Of a stretch of 64,000 nt of DNA, positions 42,413-50,507 are shown piece by piece. The notes under the pieces are model-generated. The model had not been told where the DNA came from. It did not search any database and saw nothing but the letters and a program-made list of their open reading frames with translations. The stretch lies in contig NZ_FNGW01000003.1 of assembly GCF_900103615.1 (NCBI RefSeq), forward strand, positions 186,001-250,000. Direction: 5' to 3'. The translations under genes were made by a program, and so were the position numbers. This DNA is from Romboutsia lituseburensis DSM 797 (lineage in GTDB: Bacteria; Bacillota; Clostridia; Peptostreptococcales; Peptostreptococcaceae). Position 1 is the first letter of the stretch; the number at the start of each line of letters is the position of its first letter.

Positions 42413-42512
42413 AACGTTGAAATTTAAATAGGTAAAACACTTTAAGTATAAAGCACAATTTAGAAATTTAATTGTTAAAATGTTAAAAAATAAATAAATG
42501 AGAATAATTTGA

Positions 42513-42527
42513 AATTTTCAGAAAATT
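42513..42527. promoter_or_regulatory. Perfect CodY box
   Basis: AATTTTCAGAAAATT matches the CodY consensus AATTTTCWGAAAATT at every position. CodY senses branched-chain amino acids and GTP and represses nutrient-use genes when they are plentiful. The site lies 105 bp before the aldehyde dehydrogenase start, between two candidate promoters. Confidence 0.8.
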
Positions 42528-42631
42528 CACTTTACTTAATTTTGTCCAATATACTACAATTTAAATATAAAGCAAAATATTAACACAATATGTATAAAAA
42601 AAACTATATATGATTCTGAGGGGGTATTTAC

Positions 42632-43996
42632 ATGGAAGCAAGAGATTATGTTTTACAGTTAATAAATAAAGCTCGTATAGCTCAGAAAGAATTTGAAAAG
42701 TATTCTCAAGAGCAGGTAGATGAAGCAGTTCGTGCTATAGGAAAATCAATATATGATAACGGTGAAATGCTTGCTCGTATGGCAGTTGATGAAACTAAAA
42801 TGGGAGTTTATGAAGATAAAATAGTAAAAAATAAAGGAAAGTCAAAAGCTGTTTGGAACAAACTAAAAGGTGTAAAAAGTAGGGGAATAATAAAATATAT
42901 AGCAGAAGAAGGATTAGTCGAAGTAGCTAAGCCTATAGGAGTAGTAGGTGCTGTAACTCCTACAACTAATCCAACAATGACACCTATGCACAATGCAATG
43001 ATTGCATTAAAAGGAGGTAATGCGATTATTATATGTCCTCATCCAAGAGCTAAAAATACTGGAGTAAAAACAGTAGATTTAATGAGAGAAGCGTTAGATA
43101 AAGTAGGAGCACCTAAAGATTTAATTCAAATAGTAAATGAGCCTACTGTTGAAATATCAAACTTGGTAATGCAATTATCAGATGTATGTGTATCAACTGG
43201 TGGACCTGGAATGGTAAAGGTTGCATATAGTAGTGGAAAACCAGCATTTGGAGTAGGTGCAGGAAATGTACAGTGTTTAATAGATAAAGATGCAAATCTT
43301 GAGGAAGTAGTTCCTAAAGTTATAAAAGGTAGAATATATGATAATGGAATACTTTGCACATGTGAACAAAGTGCTATATGTCCTGATGAAATGTACAATG
43401 AATTTATAGATAGATTAGTACAAAGTGGAGCGTATTATATAGAAAAAGAAGAAGAAGTTAAATCTTTAAGAAAAGCATTATTTCCAGACGGTAATATAAG
43501 TAAGGACTGTGTTGGAGCATCTCCTTATGAAATAGCTAAGATGGCATCTATAGCTATACCAAAAGATACAAAGTTACTAGTTGTAAAAGTTGAAAAATAT
43601 GGAACAGAAGAATATTTTGCTAAAGAAAAGATGTGCCCAGTATTATCAGCATACAAGTATGAAAAATGGGAGGATGCAGTAAATATAGCTAATCAAAATT
43701 TAGAATATGAAGGTAAAGGTCATAGTGCAATAATACACTCTTATACAAAAGAGAATATAGAATATGCAGCAAATATACTTCCAGTATCTCGATTTGGAGT
43801 TAATCAAATTGGGTCAAGTGGGCTTGGAGGATCTTTCTTAAATGGTCTTAATCCTACCGCAACATTAGGCTGTGGTTCTTGGGGAAATAATAGTATAAGT
43901 GAAAATTTATGGTTTAATCATTTAATAAATGTAAGCAAAATAGCTTATGAAGTTCCTAGTAAGAAAATTCCTACAGACGATGAAATATGGAATTAA
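42632..43996 (+). CDS. CoA-acylating aldehyde dehydrogenase (EutE/SucD-like)
   Basis: Oxidises an aldehyde with NAD(P)+ and CoA to an acyl-CoA. The 454-residue protein has the acylating subfamily's GVVGAVTPTTNPTMTP motif and the catalytic Cys in ILCTCEQSAIC (Cys242 by alignment with the AdhE motif ICASEQS; Cys244 is an extra nearby thiol), plus NQIGSSGLGGSF and a glycine-rich C-terminal. Similarity by eye is greatest to EutE, SucD (succinate semialdehyde) and sulfoacetaldehyde dehydrogenase types; the aldehyde is not determined. Phosphate acyltransferase and kinase genes follow within 25 bp, so the acyl-CoA is probably turned into ATP. No encapsulation peptide typical of microcompartment EutE is seen. 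GAGGGGG precedes the ATG. Confidence 0.88.
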   Translation: MEARDYVLQLINKARIAQKEFEKYSQEQVDEAVRAIGKSIYDNGEMLARMAVDETKMGVYEDKIVKNKGKSKAVWNKLKGVKSRGIIKYIAEEGLVEVAKPIGVVGAVTPTTNPTMTPMHNAMIALKGGNAIIICPHPRAKNTGVKTVDLMREALDKVGAPKDLIQIVNEPTVEISNLVMQLSDVCVSTGGPGMVKVAYSSGKPAFGVGAGNVQCLIDKDANLEEVVPKVIKGRIYDNGILCTCEQSAICPDEMYNEFIDRLVQSGAYYIEKEEEVKSLRKALFPDGNISKDCVGASPYEIAKMASIAIPKDTKLLVVKVEKYGTEEYFAKEKMCPVLSAYKYEKWEDAVNIANQNLEYEGKGHSAIIHSYTKENIEYAANILPVSRFGVNQIGSSGLGGSFLNGLNPTATLGCGSWGNNSISENLWFNHLINVSKIAYEVPSKKIPTDDEIWN

Positions 43997-44020
43997 ATCT
44001 TCAAATAAAGGAGATAAAAA

Positions 44021-44935
44021 ATGATAAAAAATTTTAAAGAATTAATGGATCTAGTTATCAAAAATGAAACAAAAACAATAGCAGTAGCGGTAGCACAAGA
44101 TAAAGACGTACTGTCTGCTGTAAATAATGCCTATAAAATGGGGATAGCTAAAGCAATTTTAGTAGGGGATAAGGAAGATATAGAAAAAATTGCTAATCAA
44201 ATAGACATTAAGTTAGATAATTTTGAAATTATAGATATAAAAGATAAGACAGAGGCTTGTATATATGCTGTTAAATTAGTAAGAGAAGGTAAAGCAGATT
44301 TACCTATGAAAGGATTTGTAGATACATCAGTTATATTAAAAGCTGTGTTGAATAAAGAAACAGGTCTTAAAACAGGTAATTTAATCAGTCATGTTGGCTT
44401 ACTTGAAGTCAATGGATTTGATAGATTATTTGTATTAAGTGATAGTGCTATGACTATTGCACCTACCTTAGATGAGAAGGTAGATATTATTAAAAATAGT
44501 ATTAAAATTTCACATGCACTAGGTAATAAAGAACCTAAAGTGGCAATCCTTTGTGCAGTTGAAAAAGTAAATCCTAAAATGCCAGCAACAATAGATGCAC
44601 AAGAACTTACAAAAATGAATGAAAGTGGAATAATTAAAGGCTGTCTAATTAAAGGACCTTTGGCAATAGATAACGCAGTAAGTTTGGAGGCGGCAAAACA
44701 TAAAGGGATAAATCATCCTGTTGCAGGTAAGGCAGATATATTAATAGCTCCAGATATAGAAGCAGGTAATATTTTAAATAAATCAATGGAATATTTTGCA
44801 AAGGCAGAAAAAGCGGGAGTAATAATGGGGGCTAAAACTCCAATAATTTTAACTTCAAGAGCAAGTTCTGATATATCAAAACTTCATTCAATAGCACTAG
44901 GTGCACTAGTTGTTCAACAACTTGGAAAGGAGTAG
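44021..44935 (+). CDS. Phosphate butyryl/acyltransferase (Ptb-like)
   Basis: Exchanges CoA for phosphate on a short-chain acyl-CoA. The 304-residue length and blocks DLPMKGFVDTSVILKAVLNK, LISHVGLLEVNG, SDSAMTIAPTLDEK and the C-terminal IILTSRASSDISKLHSIALG match phosphate butyryltransferase. It lies 24 bp after the aldehyde dehydrogenase and four bases before the kinase, an obligate pair. Paired Ptb enzymes accept various C3-C5 or branched acyl groups, so butyrate is not necessarily the substrate. AAGGAG before the ATG. Confidence 0.92.
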   Translation: MIKNFKELMDLVIKNETKTIAVAVAQDKDVLSAVNNAYKMGIAKAILVGDKEDIEKIANQIDIKLDNFEIIDIKDKTEACIYAVKLVREGKADLPMKGFVDTSVILKAVLNKETGLKTGNLISHVGLLEVNGFDRLFVLSDSAMTIAPTLDEKVDIIKNSIKISHALGNKEPKVAILCAVEKVNPKMPATIDAQELTKMNESGIIKGCLIKGPLAIDNAVSLEAAKHKGINHPVAGKADILIAPDIEAGNILNKSMEYFAKAEKAGVIMGAKTPIILTSRASSDISKLHSIALGALVVQQLGKE

Positions 44936-44939
44936 GAAT

Positions 44940-46019
44940 ATGAATAATTATACTTTTCTAATAATAAATCCAGGATCAACATCTACTAAGATTTCAATAT
45001 TTGAAAATGATATAGAGACTATGACGGAAACTATTCGACATTCAAGTGAAAAAATAAATTCATACAAAGAGATTTATGATCAATTTGATTTTCGTAAAGA
45101 TCTTATAATGGATGTATTAAAAAACAAAAATATAGATTTATCAACATTTACAGCTATTATAGCTCGTGGTGGAAATATGAAGCCTGTAGTTGGTGGAACT
45201 TATGAAGTTAATGAAGAAATGCTAAATGATTTAAAAATAGGCGTTATGGGTCAGCATGCATCTAATCTAGGTGGAGGATTAGCATACTCAATAGCAAGTG
45301 AGCTAGGGTTAAAGGCATATGTAGTAGATCCTGTTGTAGTTGATGAATTTGAACCATTAGCCAGAATATCAGGAACACCTTTGATACCAAGAAAGTCTAA
45401 AGATCATCCATTGAATCAAAGAGCAGTAGCTAGGGAAGCTGCTAAAGAAATGGGTGGAAAATATGATGATTTTAATTTTATAATAGCGCATTTAGGTGGT
45501 GGAATATCTGTTGGAACTCATAAAAGAGGTAGAATGATAGATGTTAATAATGCTCTTGATGGTGATGGACCAATGTCTCCAGAAAGATGTGGAGCAATAC
45601 CATTTGGTGGAGTTATAGATTTATGCTATTCAGGTGAATACACTAAAAAAGAATTAAGAAAAAAATTAGTTGGATGTGGAGGTTTAGTAGGATATTTAGG
45701 AACAAATGACGCTAGGGAAGTTATAAAAAGAATAAAAGAAGGCGATGAATATTCAAAACTTATATATGAAGCAATGGCATATCAAATTTCAAAAGAAATA
45801 GGAGCATCTTCTGCAGTGCTTAAAGGTGATGTTGATGCAATATTGTTAACAGGTGGTCTTGCATATGATTCAATACTTATGGATTGGATAAAAGATAGAG
45901 TTGAATTTATTGCACCAGTTAAGGTATTCCCTGGAGAGCATGAAATGAAAGCTTTAGCATGTGGTGTACTTAGAGTTCTTGACAATAAAGAAAAATTACA
46001 AATGTATCCAAATAAGTAA
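44940..46019 (+). CDS. Butyrate/short-chain acyl kinase (Buk-like)
   Basis: Converts acyl-phosphate and ADP to carboxylate and ATP, giving substrate-level phosphorylation. ASKHA-fold motifs: FLIINPGSTSTKISIFEN at the start, ARGGNMKPVVGGTYEVN, FIIAHLGGGISVGTHKRGRMIDVNNALDGDG segments and LTGGLAYDS. About 359 residues. A longer frame opens at 44910 inside the upstream gene, but AAAGGAG lies seven bases before ATG 44940, which is preferred. Buk enzymes also accept branched and other small acids. Confidence 0.93.
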   Translation: MNNYTFLIINPGSTSTKISIFENDIETMTETIRHSSEKINSYKEIYDQFDFRKDLIMDVLKNKNIDLSTFTAIIARGGNMKPVVGGTYEVNEEMLNDLKIGVMGQHASNLGGGLAYSIASELGLKAYVVDPVVVDEFEPLARISGTPLIPRKSKDHPLNQRAVAREAAKEMGGKYDDFNFIIAHLGGGISVGTHKRGRMIDVNNALDGDGPMSPERCGAIPFGGVIDLCYSGEYTKKELRKKLVGCGGLVGYLGTNDAREVIKRIKEGDEYSKLIYEAMAYQISKEIGASSAVLKGDVDAILLTGGLAYDSILMDWIKDRVEFIAPVKVFPGEHEMKALACGVLRVLDNKEKLQMYPNK

Positions 46020-46048
46020 CTCCAAGAATTAAAGGAGGGAAACTTTAA

Positions 46049-47443
46049 ATGACGTCATTACATTATTTAGGGGCTGTGTTAATATTATCATTAATCACAG
46101 CAGTAGGAATTTACTCTGGTAGAAAAGTAAGTTCAGCAAAAGATTTTTCATCTGGTGGTAGAAAAGCAGGTGTTGGAATTGTAGCAGGTTCTATAATAGG
46201 GACATTAGTTGGGGGAGCATCAACTATAGGAACAGCACAGTTAGCTTTCAATTATGGTTTTTCAGCTTGGTGGTTTACACTTGGAGGAGGAATTGGTTGT
46301 CTAATACTAGGTTTAGGATTTGCAAAGCCTTTATACAACAGTGAAATAACAACTCTACCACAAGTATTTGCAAGAGAGTATGGTCAAACAGCCAGTACAG
46401 TTTCAACTGTTTTAATGTCAATAGGTAGTTTTTTAAGTATAGTAGCACAAGTTTTATCAGGGATAGCATTAGTAACAACAGTTAGTCATCTAGGCTCATT
46501 TCCAGCAACAGTATGTATAGTATTATTAATGCTTGCTTATGTTATATTTGGAGGAGTTTGGGGAGCAGGTCTTGTTGGAATAGTAAAAACAATACTACTT
46601 TATGCTACTGTTATAATCTGTGGATTTATGGCCTTAAATTTAGGAGGAGGATTATCTGCATTTAGAGAAGCATTGCCAAGTGATCAATATTTTAGTTTGT
46701 TTGCAAGAGGAACTATGGTGGATATGGGAGCAGGAATATCTCTAATCTTAGGTGTTATAACAACTCAAGCGTATATTCAGGCTATAATATCAGCTAAAAG
46801 CCTAAAAATATCAAAATCAGGAGCTATAGTAAGTGCAGTTTTAATACCAATAGTTGGTACCGCTGGAATATTTGTAGGTATGTATATGAAGATGACAGCT
46901 CCAAACATGGTAGCAGGAGAAGCACTTCCAACATTTATAATGCAAAACCTTCCCCCATTAGTTGCTGGAATGGTAATGGCTACATTGTTAGTCGCATTAG
47001 TTGGAACAGGAGCAGGTGTAGCCCTTGGTTTGAGTTCAATGATATGTAATGATATATATAAGGTATATTTTAATAAAAATGCAAGTGATAAGACATTATT
47101 AAAAGCAGCAAGGATTATAATAGCTGGAATATTAATTATAGTCGCAATACTTGCAAGTGGAAATCTAGGATCATTAATACTGGGTTGGAGTTTTATGTCA
47201 ATGGGGCTTAGAGGAGCAGTAGCATTTGCACCATTATGTTGTGCATTGTTCTTGCCAGGAAAGATACACAAAAAATTTGCTCTAGGTGCTATTATATTAG
47301 GTCCGACATTTGTATTAATTGGAAAATTCATATTACCATCTCATATAGACCCTTTATTTTTAGGTGTATCAGTTTCAATTCTAGTAATGTTTTTAGGGTA
47401 TTTTGCAAATAAAAACAAATCAAATCTAGATCAATCTCAATAA
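46049..47443 (+). CDS. Sodium:solute symporter (SSS family)
   Basis: Na+-coupled importer of 464 residues with 12-13 membrane helices. The N-terminal GRKVSSAKDFSSGGRKAG segment and GGASTIGTAQLAFNYGFSAWWFTLG are characteristic of the SSS family (PutP/PanF/DhlC types). It lies 30 bp after the kinase gene with AAGGAGG upstream, so it is likely to import the substrate or exchange a product of the pathway. The end of the gene is followed directly by a copy of the interspersed repeat, which separates it from the next permease. Confidence 0.87.
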   Translation: MTSLHYLGAVLILSLITAVGIYSGRKVSSAKDFSSGGRKAGVGIVAGSIIGTLVGGASTIGTAQLAFNYGFSAWWFTLGGGIGCLILGLGFAKPLYNSEITTLPQVFAREYGQTASTVSTVLMSIGSFLSIVAQVLSGIALVTTVSHLGSFPATVCIVLLMLAYVIFGGVWGAGLVGIVKTILLYATVIICGFMALNLGGGLSAFREALPSDQYFSLFARGTMVDMGAGISLILGVITTQAYIQAIISAKSLKISKSGAIVSAVLIPIVGTAGIFVGMYMKMTAPNMVAGEALPTFIMQNLPPLVAGMVMATLLVALVGTGAGVALGLSSMICNDIYKVYFNKNASDKTLLKAARIIIAGILIIVAILASGNLGSLILGWSFMSMGLRGAVAFAPLCCALFLPGKIHKKFALGAIILGPTFVLIGKFILPSHIDPLFLGVSVSILVMFLGYFANKNKSNLDQSQ

Positions 47444-47463
47444 CATAAATCCAAATTTATAGA

Positions 47464-47609
47464 TTTTTTACGCTTAAGGAATTTATGATACTTCAAAAAC
47501 TGTGGGTAAGTCATGAAGTATAGTCATGTCAACACGTTTGTGAAAGTAAAAAATGACATTTTTGAGCAACGGACGAAGTCGTTGGCGACATGAGCGAAGC
47601 GAATTTTTT
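47464..47609 (+). repeat. Interspersed modular repeat, full copy C
   Basis: 5' module: TTTTTTACGCTTAAGGAATT with TGTGGGTAA at 47501-47509, one base off the DnaA box. Middle linker with GAAGTATAGTCATG. 3' module: GAGCAACGGACGAAGTCG, GTTGGCGACATGAGCG and AAGCGAATTTTTTA. It sits 20 bp after the symporter stop and 27 bp before the APC permease start, inside an otherwise continuous set of same-strand genes. Confidence 0.8.
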
Positions 47610-47636
47610 ATTAATTTGATTAAATGGGGGTTATGT

Positions 47637-48989
47637 ATGGAAGAGAAAAATTTTGATAGAGTGTTAGGTAAAAAAGACGTCCTGGCCCTGGCCTTTGGTG
47701 CAATGATAGGATGGGGATGGGTAATATTAGTAGGTGGATGGATTTTAAAAGCAGGAACATTAGGAGCAATGAGTGCCTTTATTATAGGCGGTATAATGGT
47801 AATATTTGTAGGTTTAGTTTATGCAGAGCTTACAGCAGCTATGCCAGAATGTGGAGGGGCTAATGTATTTAGTCGAAGGGCACTAGGCAAAAATGCATCA
47901 TTTGTATGTACATGGGCACTAATTTTAGGATATGTTGGAGTAGTCGCCTTTGAGGCTTGTGCACTACCTAATGTTGTTGAATATTTACTACCAGGATTTC
48001 TAAAAGGATACATGTATAGCGTAGCAGGATTTGATATATATGCTAGTTGGGTAGCCGTTGGGGTTGTAAGTTCAATTATAATAACTGCAATAAACTACTT
48101 TGGAGCAAAACCTGCAGCAGTTTTACAATCAGTACTAACAGTTGCAATAGCCGCTGTTGGAATAGCTCTAATATGTGGATCTGCATTTTCAGGTAATATT
48201 GAAAATACAAAACCATTATTTATAGATGGAATTGGTGGAATTATGGGAGTTGCAATAGCTACACCATTTATGTATGTTGGATTTGATGTAATCCCTCAAG
48301 CTGCAGAAGAAATAAATATGCCTTTTAATAAAATTGGTAAAATATTAATATTGTCAATAGTAATGGCAGTGTCTTGGTATGCATTAGTTATTTTTTCTGT
48401 ATCAATGACTATGAAACCATGGGAGATGGAGACATCAATACTTGTAACAGCTGATGCTATGAAGTTTGCATTTGGAGGTAGACAAATAGCAGCTCAAATT
48501 TTAATTATAGCTGGATTAGCAGGTATAGTTTCAAGTTGGAATGCATTTTTAATGGGTGGTAGTCGTGCAATATACTCATTAGCACAAGCTAAAATGTTAC
48601 CATCGTTTTTAGCTAAATTACATCCTAAATACAAAACTCCAACTAATGCAATATTATTAATAGGTCTATGTTCTTGTGTAGCACCTTTCTTTGGAAAAGT
48701 AATGCTTACTTGTATTACTAATGCAGGTAGCTTCGGTATAGTTATAGCTTATGTATTGGTATCAATATCTTTTATGGTATTAAGAAAGAAAGAACCAGAT
48801 ATGCCAAGACCATACAAACTTAAAAATTATAAGTTTATAGGTTCTATGGCTATAATATTAGCATCATTAATGCTTTTATTATATATTCCGGGGCTTATTA
48901 AAGCAGAATGGATAATTGTAGGAGGATGGACCGTATTGGGTGCAATATTCTTTATAAGCGCTAAAAGAAAAAGTAATAATGTAAATTAA
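47637..48989 (+). CDS. APC-family amino acid/amine permease
   Basis: Twelve-helix transporter of about 450 residues. FGAMIGWGWVILVGGWI in helix 1 and GVAIATPFMYVGFDVIPQAAEEINMP after helix 6 place it in the APC superfamily; the GWGW in helix 1 is unusual for amino-acid permeases and is shared with ethanolamine/polyamine-type relatives by my reading. The frame extends 28 codons upstream into repeat copy C, but GGGGG lies six bases before ATG 47637, so the extension is not real. It precedes the class III aminotransferase by 75 bp, suggesting import of its amino donor. Confidence 0.87.
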   Translation: MEEKNFDRVLGKKDVLALAFGAMIGWGWVILVGGWILKAGTLGAMSAFIIGGIMVIFVGLVYAELTAAMPECGGANVFSRRALGKNASFVCTWALILGYVGVVAFEACALPNVVEYLLPGFLKGYMYSVAGFDIYASWVAVGVVSSIIITAINYFGAKPAAVLQSVLTVAIAAVGIALICGSAFSGNIENTKPLFIDGIGGIMGVAIATPFMYVGFDVIPQAAEEINMPFNKIGKILILSIVMAVSWYALVIFSVSMTMKPWEMETSILVTADAMKFAFGGRQIAAQILIIAGLAGIVSSWNAFLMGGSRAIYSLAQAKMLPSFLAKLHPKYKTPTNAILLIGLCSCVAPFFGKVMLTCITNAGSFGIVIAYVLVSISFMVLRKKEPDMPRPYKLKNYKFIGSMAIILASLMLLLYIPGLIKAEWIIVGGWTVLGAIFFISAKRKSNNVN

Positions 48990-49063
48990 TATAAATAATC
49001 TACTGGGAGTATGGACTATCTAGTATCTTATTAAAATCTTTGGATTTGAGTGGGGGTAATTAA

Positions 49064-50281
49064 ATGAAATTAAATGAAGCTAAATTAACTAAACAAGAAC
49101 TTAAAGATTTAACTAAAAAGTATATGATAGAAACTTATGAAAGATTTGATTTTATAGCACAGACAGCAAAAGATATGTATTTATATGATGAAGAAGGAAA
49201 TGGATATTTAGACTTTTATGGTGGAGTAGCTGTAAATAGCGCAGGAAGTTGCAATGAAAAGGTAGTAGAAGCAGTTTGTGATCAGGTAAAAGATATTATA
49301 CACACTTTTAATTATCCATACACAGTGCCCCAAGTATTACTTGCTAAATTAATATGTGAAACTATAGGGATGGATAAAATATTTTACCAAAATTCAGGTG
49401 CAGAAGCTAATGAAGCTATGATAAAAATGGCTAGAAAATATGGTACAGATAATTACGGACCTAACAAATATCATATAATAACAGCTAAAAGCAGCTTTCA
49501 CGGAAGAACATATGGAGCAATGTCTGCAACAGGTCAACCAGATAACGGATGCCAATTAGGATTTAAGCCTATGTTACCAGGATTTAGTTATGCTGACTTT
49601 AATGACGTAGATTCTTTTAGAAAATTAGTTACAGATGATACTATAGCTATAATGATAGAACCAGTACAAGGGGAAGGCGGTGTTAGGCCTGCTACACAAG
49701 AATTTATAGATGGAATAAAAGAACTTTGCGAAGAAAAAAGGCTATTATTATTATTTGATGAGATACAAACAGGATGGTGTAGAACGGGAGAAGTTATGGC
49801 TTATATGAATTATAATGTTAAGCCAGATATAGTATCTATGGCTAAAGCTATGGGTGGTGGAATGCCAATATCTGCAGTATGTGCAAGTAAAGAAGTTTCT
49901 AAGGCATTTACAATGGGATCTCATGGAAGTACTTATGGAGGAAATCCTGTTTGTTGTGCAGCTGCATATGCTCAGATTAATGAATTATTAGATAGAAAGT
50001 TAGCTGATAATGCTAAAAAAATGGGAGAATATTTTATGAATAAATTAAAAGATCTTCCACATGTAAAAGATGTTAGAGGTAAAGGATTATTAGTTGGAGT
50101 AGAATTTGATTTACCAATAGGTCTTGATATTAAACATAACTGTATAGATAGAAAATTATTAGTTACATTAATAGGAACGAGTATAATAAGAATGGTACCT
50201 CCATTAATTTTAACTAAAGCAGATTGTGATAAGGCATATGAAATATTAAAAGAATCAGTTCAAGCAGCTTTAGCTAAATAA
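49064..50281 (+). CDS. Class III aminotransferase (omega-amine type)
   Basis: PLP enzyme of 405 residues that transfers the terminal amino group of an omega-amino acid, diamine or acetylornithine-like substrate to a keto acid, leaving a (semi)aldehyde. Family motifs: FYQNSGAEANEAMIKMAR near residue 108, SSFHGRTYGAMSATG, IEPVQGEGG, LLFDEIQTGWCRTG with the PLP Asp, SMAKAMGGG with Schiff-base Lys261, and GSHGSTYGGNPVCCAAA. Substrate cannot be fixed. Its aldehyde product would suit the CoA-acylating dehydrogenase at 42632. GGGGG precedes the ATG, and a terminator follows. Confidence 0.88.
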   Translation: MKLNEAKLTKQELKDLTKKYMIETYERFDFIAQTAKDMYLYDEEGNGYLDFYGGVAVNSAGSCNEKVVEAVCDQVKDIIHTFNYPYTVPQVLLAKLICETIGMDKIFYQNSGAEANEAMIKMARKYGTDNYGPNKYHIITAKSSFHGRTYGAMSATGQPDNGCQLGFKPMLPGFSYADFNDVDSFRKLVTDDTIAIMIEPVQGEGGVRPATQEFIDGIKELCEEKRLLLLFDEIQTGWCRTGEVMAYMNYNVKPDIVSMAKAMGGGMPISAVCASKEVSKAFTMGSHGSTYGGNPVCCAAAYAQINELLDRKLADNAKKMGEYFMNKLKDLPHVKDVRGKGLLVGVEFDLPIGLDIKHNCIDRKLLVTLIGTSIIRMVPPLILTKADCDKAYEILKESVQAALAK

Positions 50282-50301
50282 TAAAATAATAAAAAATTAA
50301 G

Positions 50302-50343
50302 AAAGTAAGGTAGTTACCTGAGGTAATATCTTACTTTTTTTAG
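50302..50343 (+). terminator. Intrinsic terminator of the amine/acyl-phosphate gene set
   Basis: AAAGTAAG with CTTACTTT and inner TTACC with GGTAA (50302-50337) followed by T6. Confidence 0.83.
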
Positions 50344-50414
50344 GTTTATAAACAAATAGATTTAAATAGTAAAATTGTTTGATAGTAAACTTTTAAAATA
50401 TAAAACAAATACCA

Positions 50415-50428
50415 GGAAAACGTTAAAA
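50415..50428. promoter_or_regulatory. cre-like site upstream of dipeptidase
   Basis: GGAAAACGTTAAAA matches the catabolite response element TGWAANCGNTNWCA at 12 of 14 positions, 80 bp before the M20 peptidase start. Confidence 0.35.
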
Positions 50429-50507
50429 TAAAATGTAGAAGAAATAGGTAAAATATAGTATATTATAATAGAATAGAAAAATAAATGACAAACTTAGGGG
50501 GTTAATC

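Noticed and set aside
42632-46019. Ethanolamine or propanediol microcompartment operon
   Set aside because: The dehydrogenase resembles EutE, but there are no shell proteins, ammonia lyase or diol dehydratase genes and no encapsulation-type extension.
46777-47331. Antisense open frame of 184 codons opposite the sodium:solute symporter
   Set aside because: It lies entirely inside a clear membrane-protein gene, has no ribosome binding site and reflects the codon bias of the opposite strand.
47553-47636. 28-codon N-terminal extension of the APC permease
   Set aside because: It is the translated 3' module of the interspersed repeat; the GGGGG site points to ATG 47637.
49064-50281. Assignment of the class III aminotransferase to arginine biosynthesis (ArgD)
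   Set aside because: No other arginine genes are near and the neighbours are catabolic; the family alone does not define the substrate, so no gene symbol was given.
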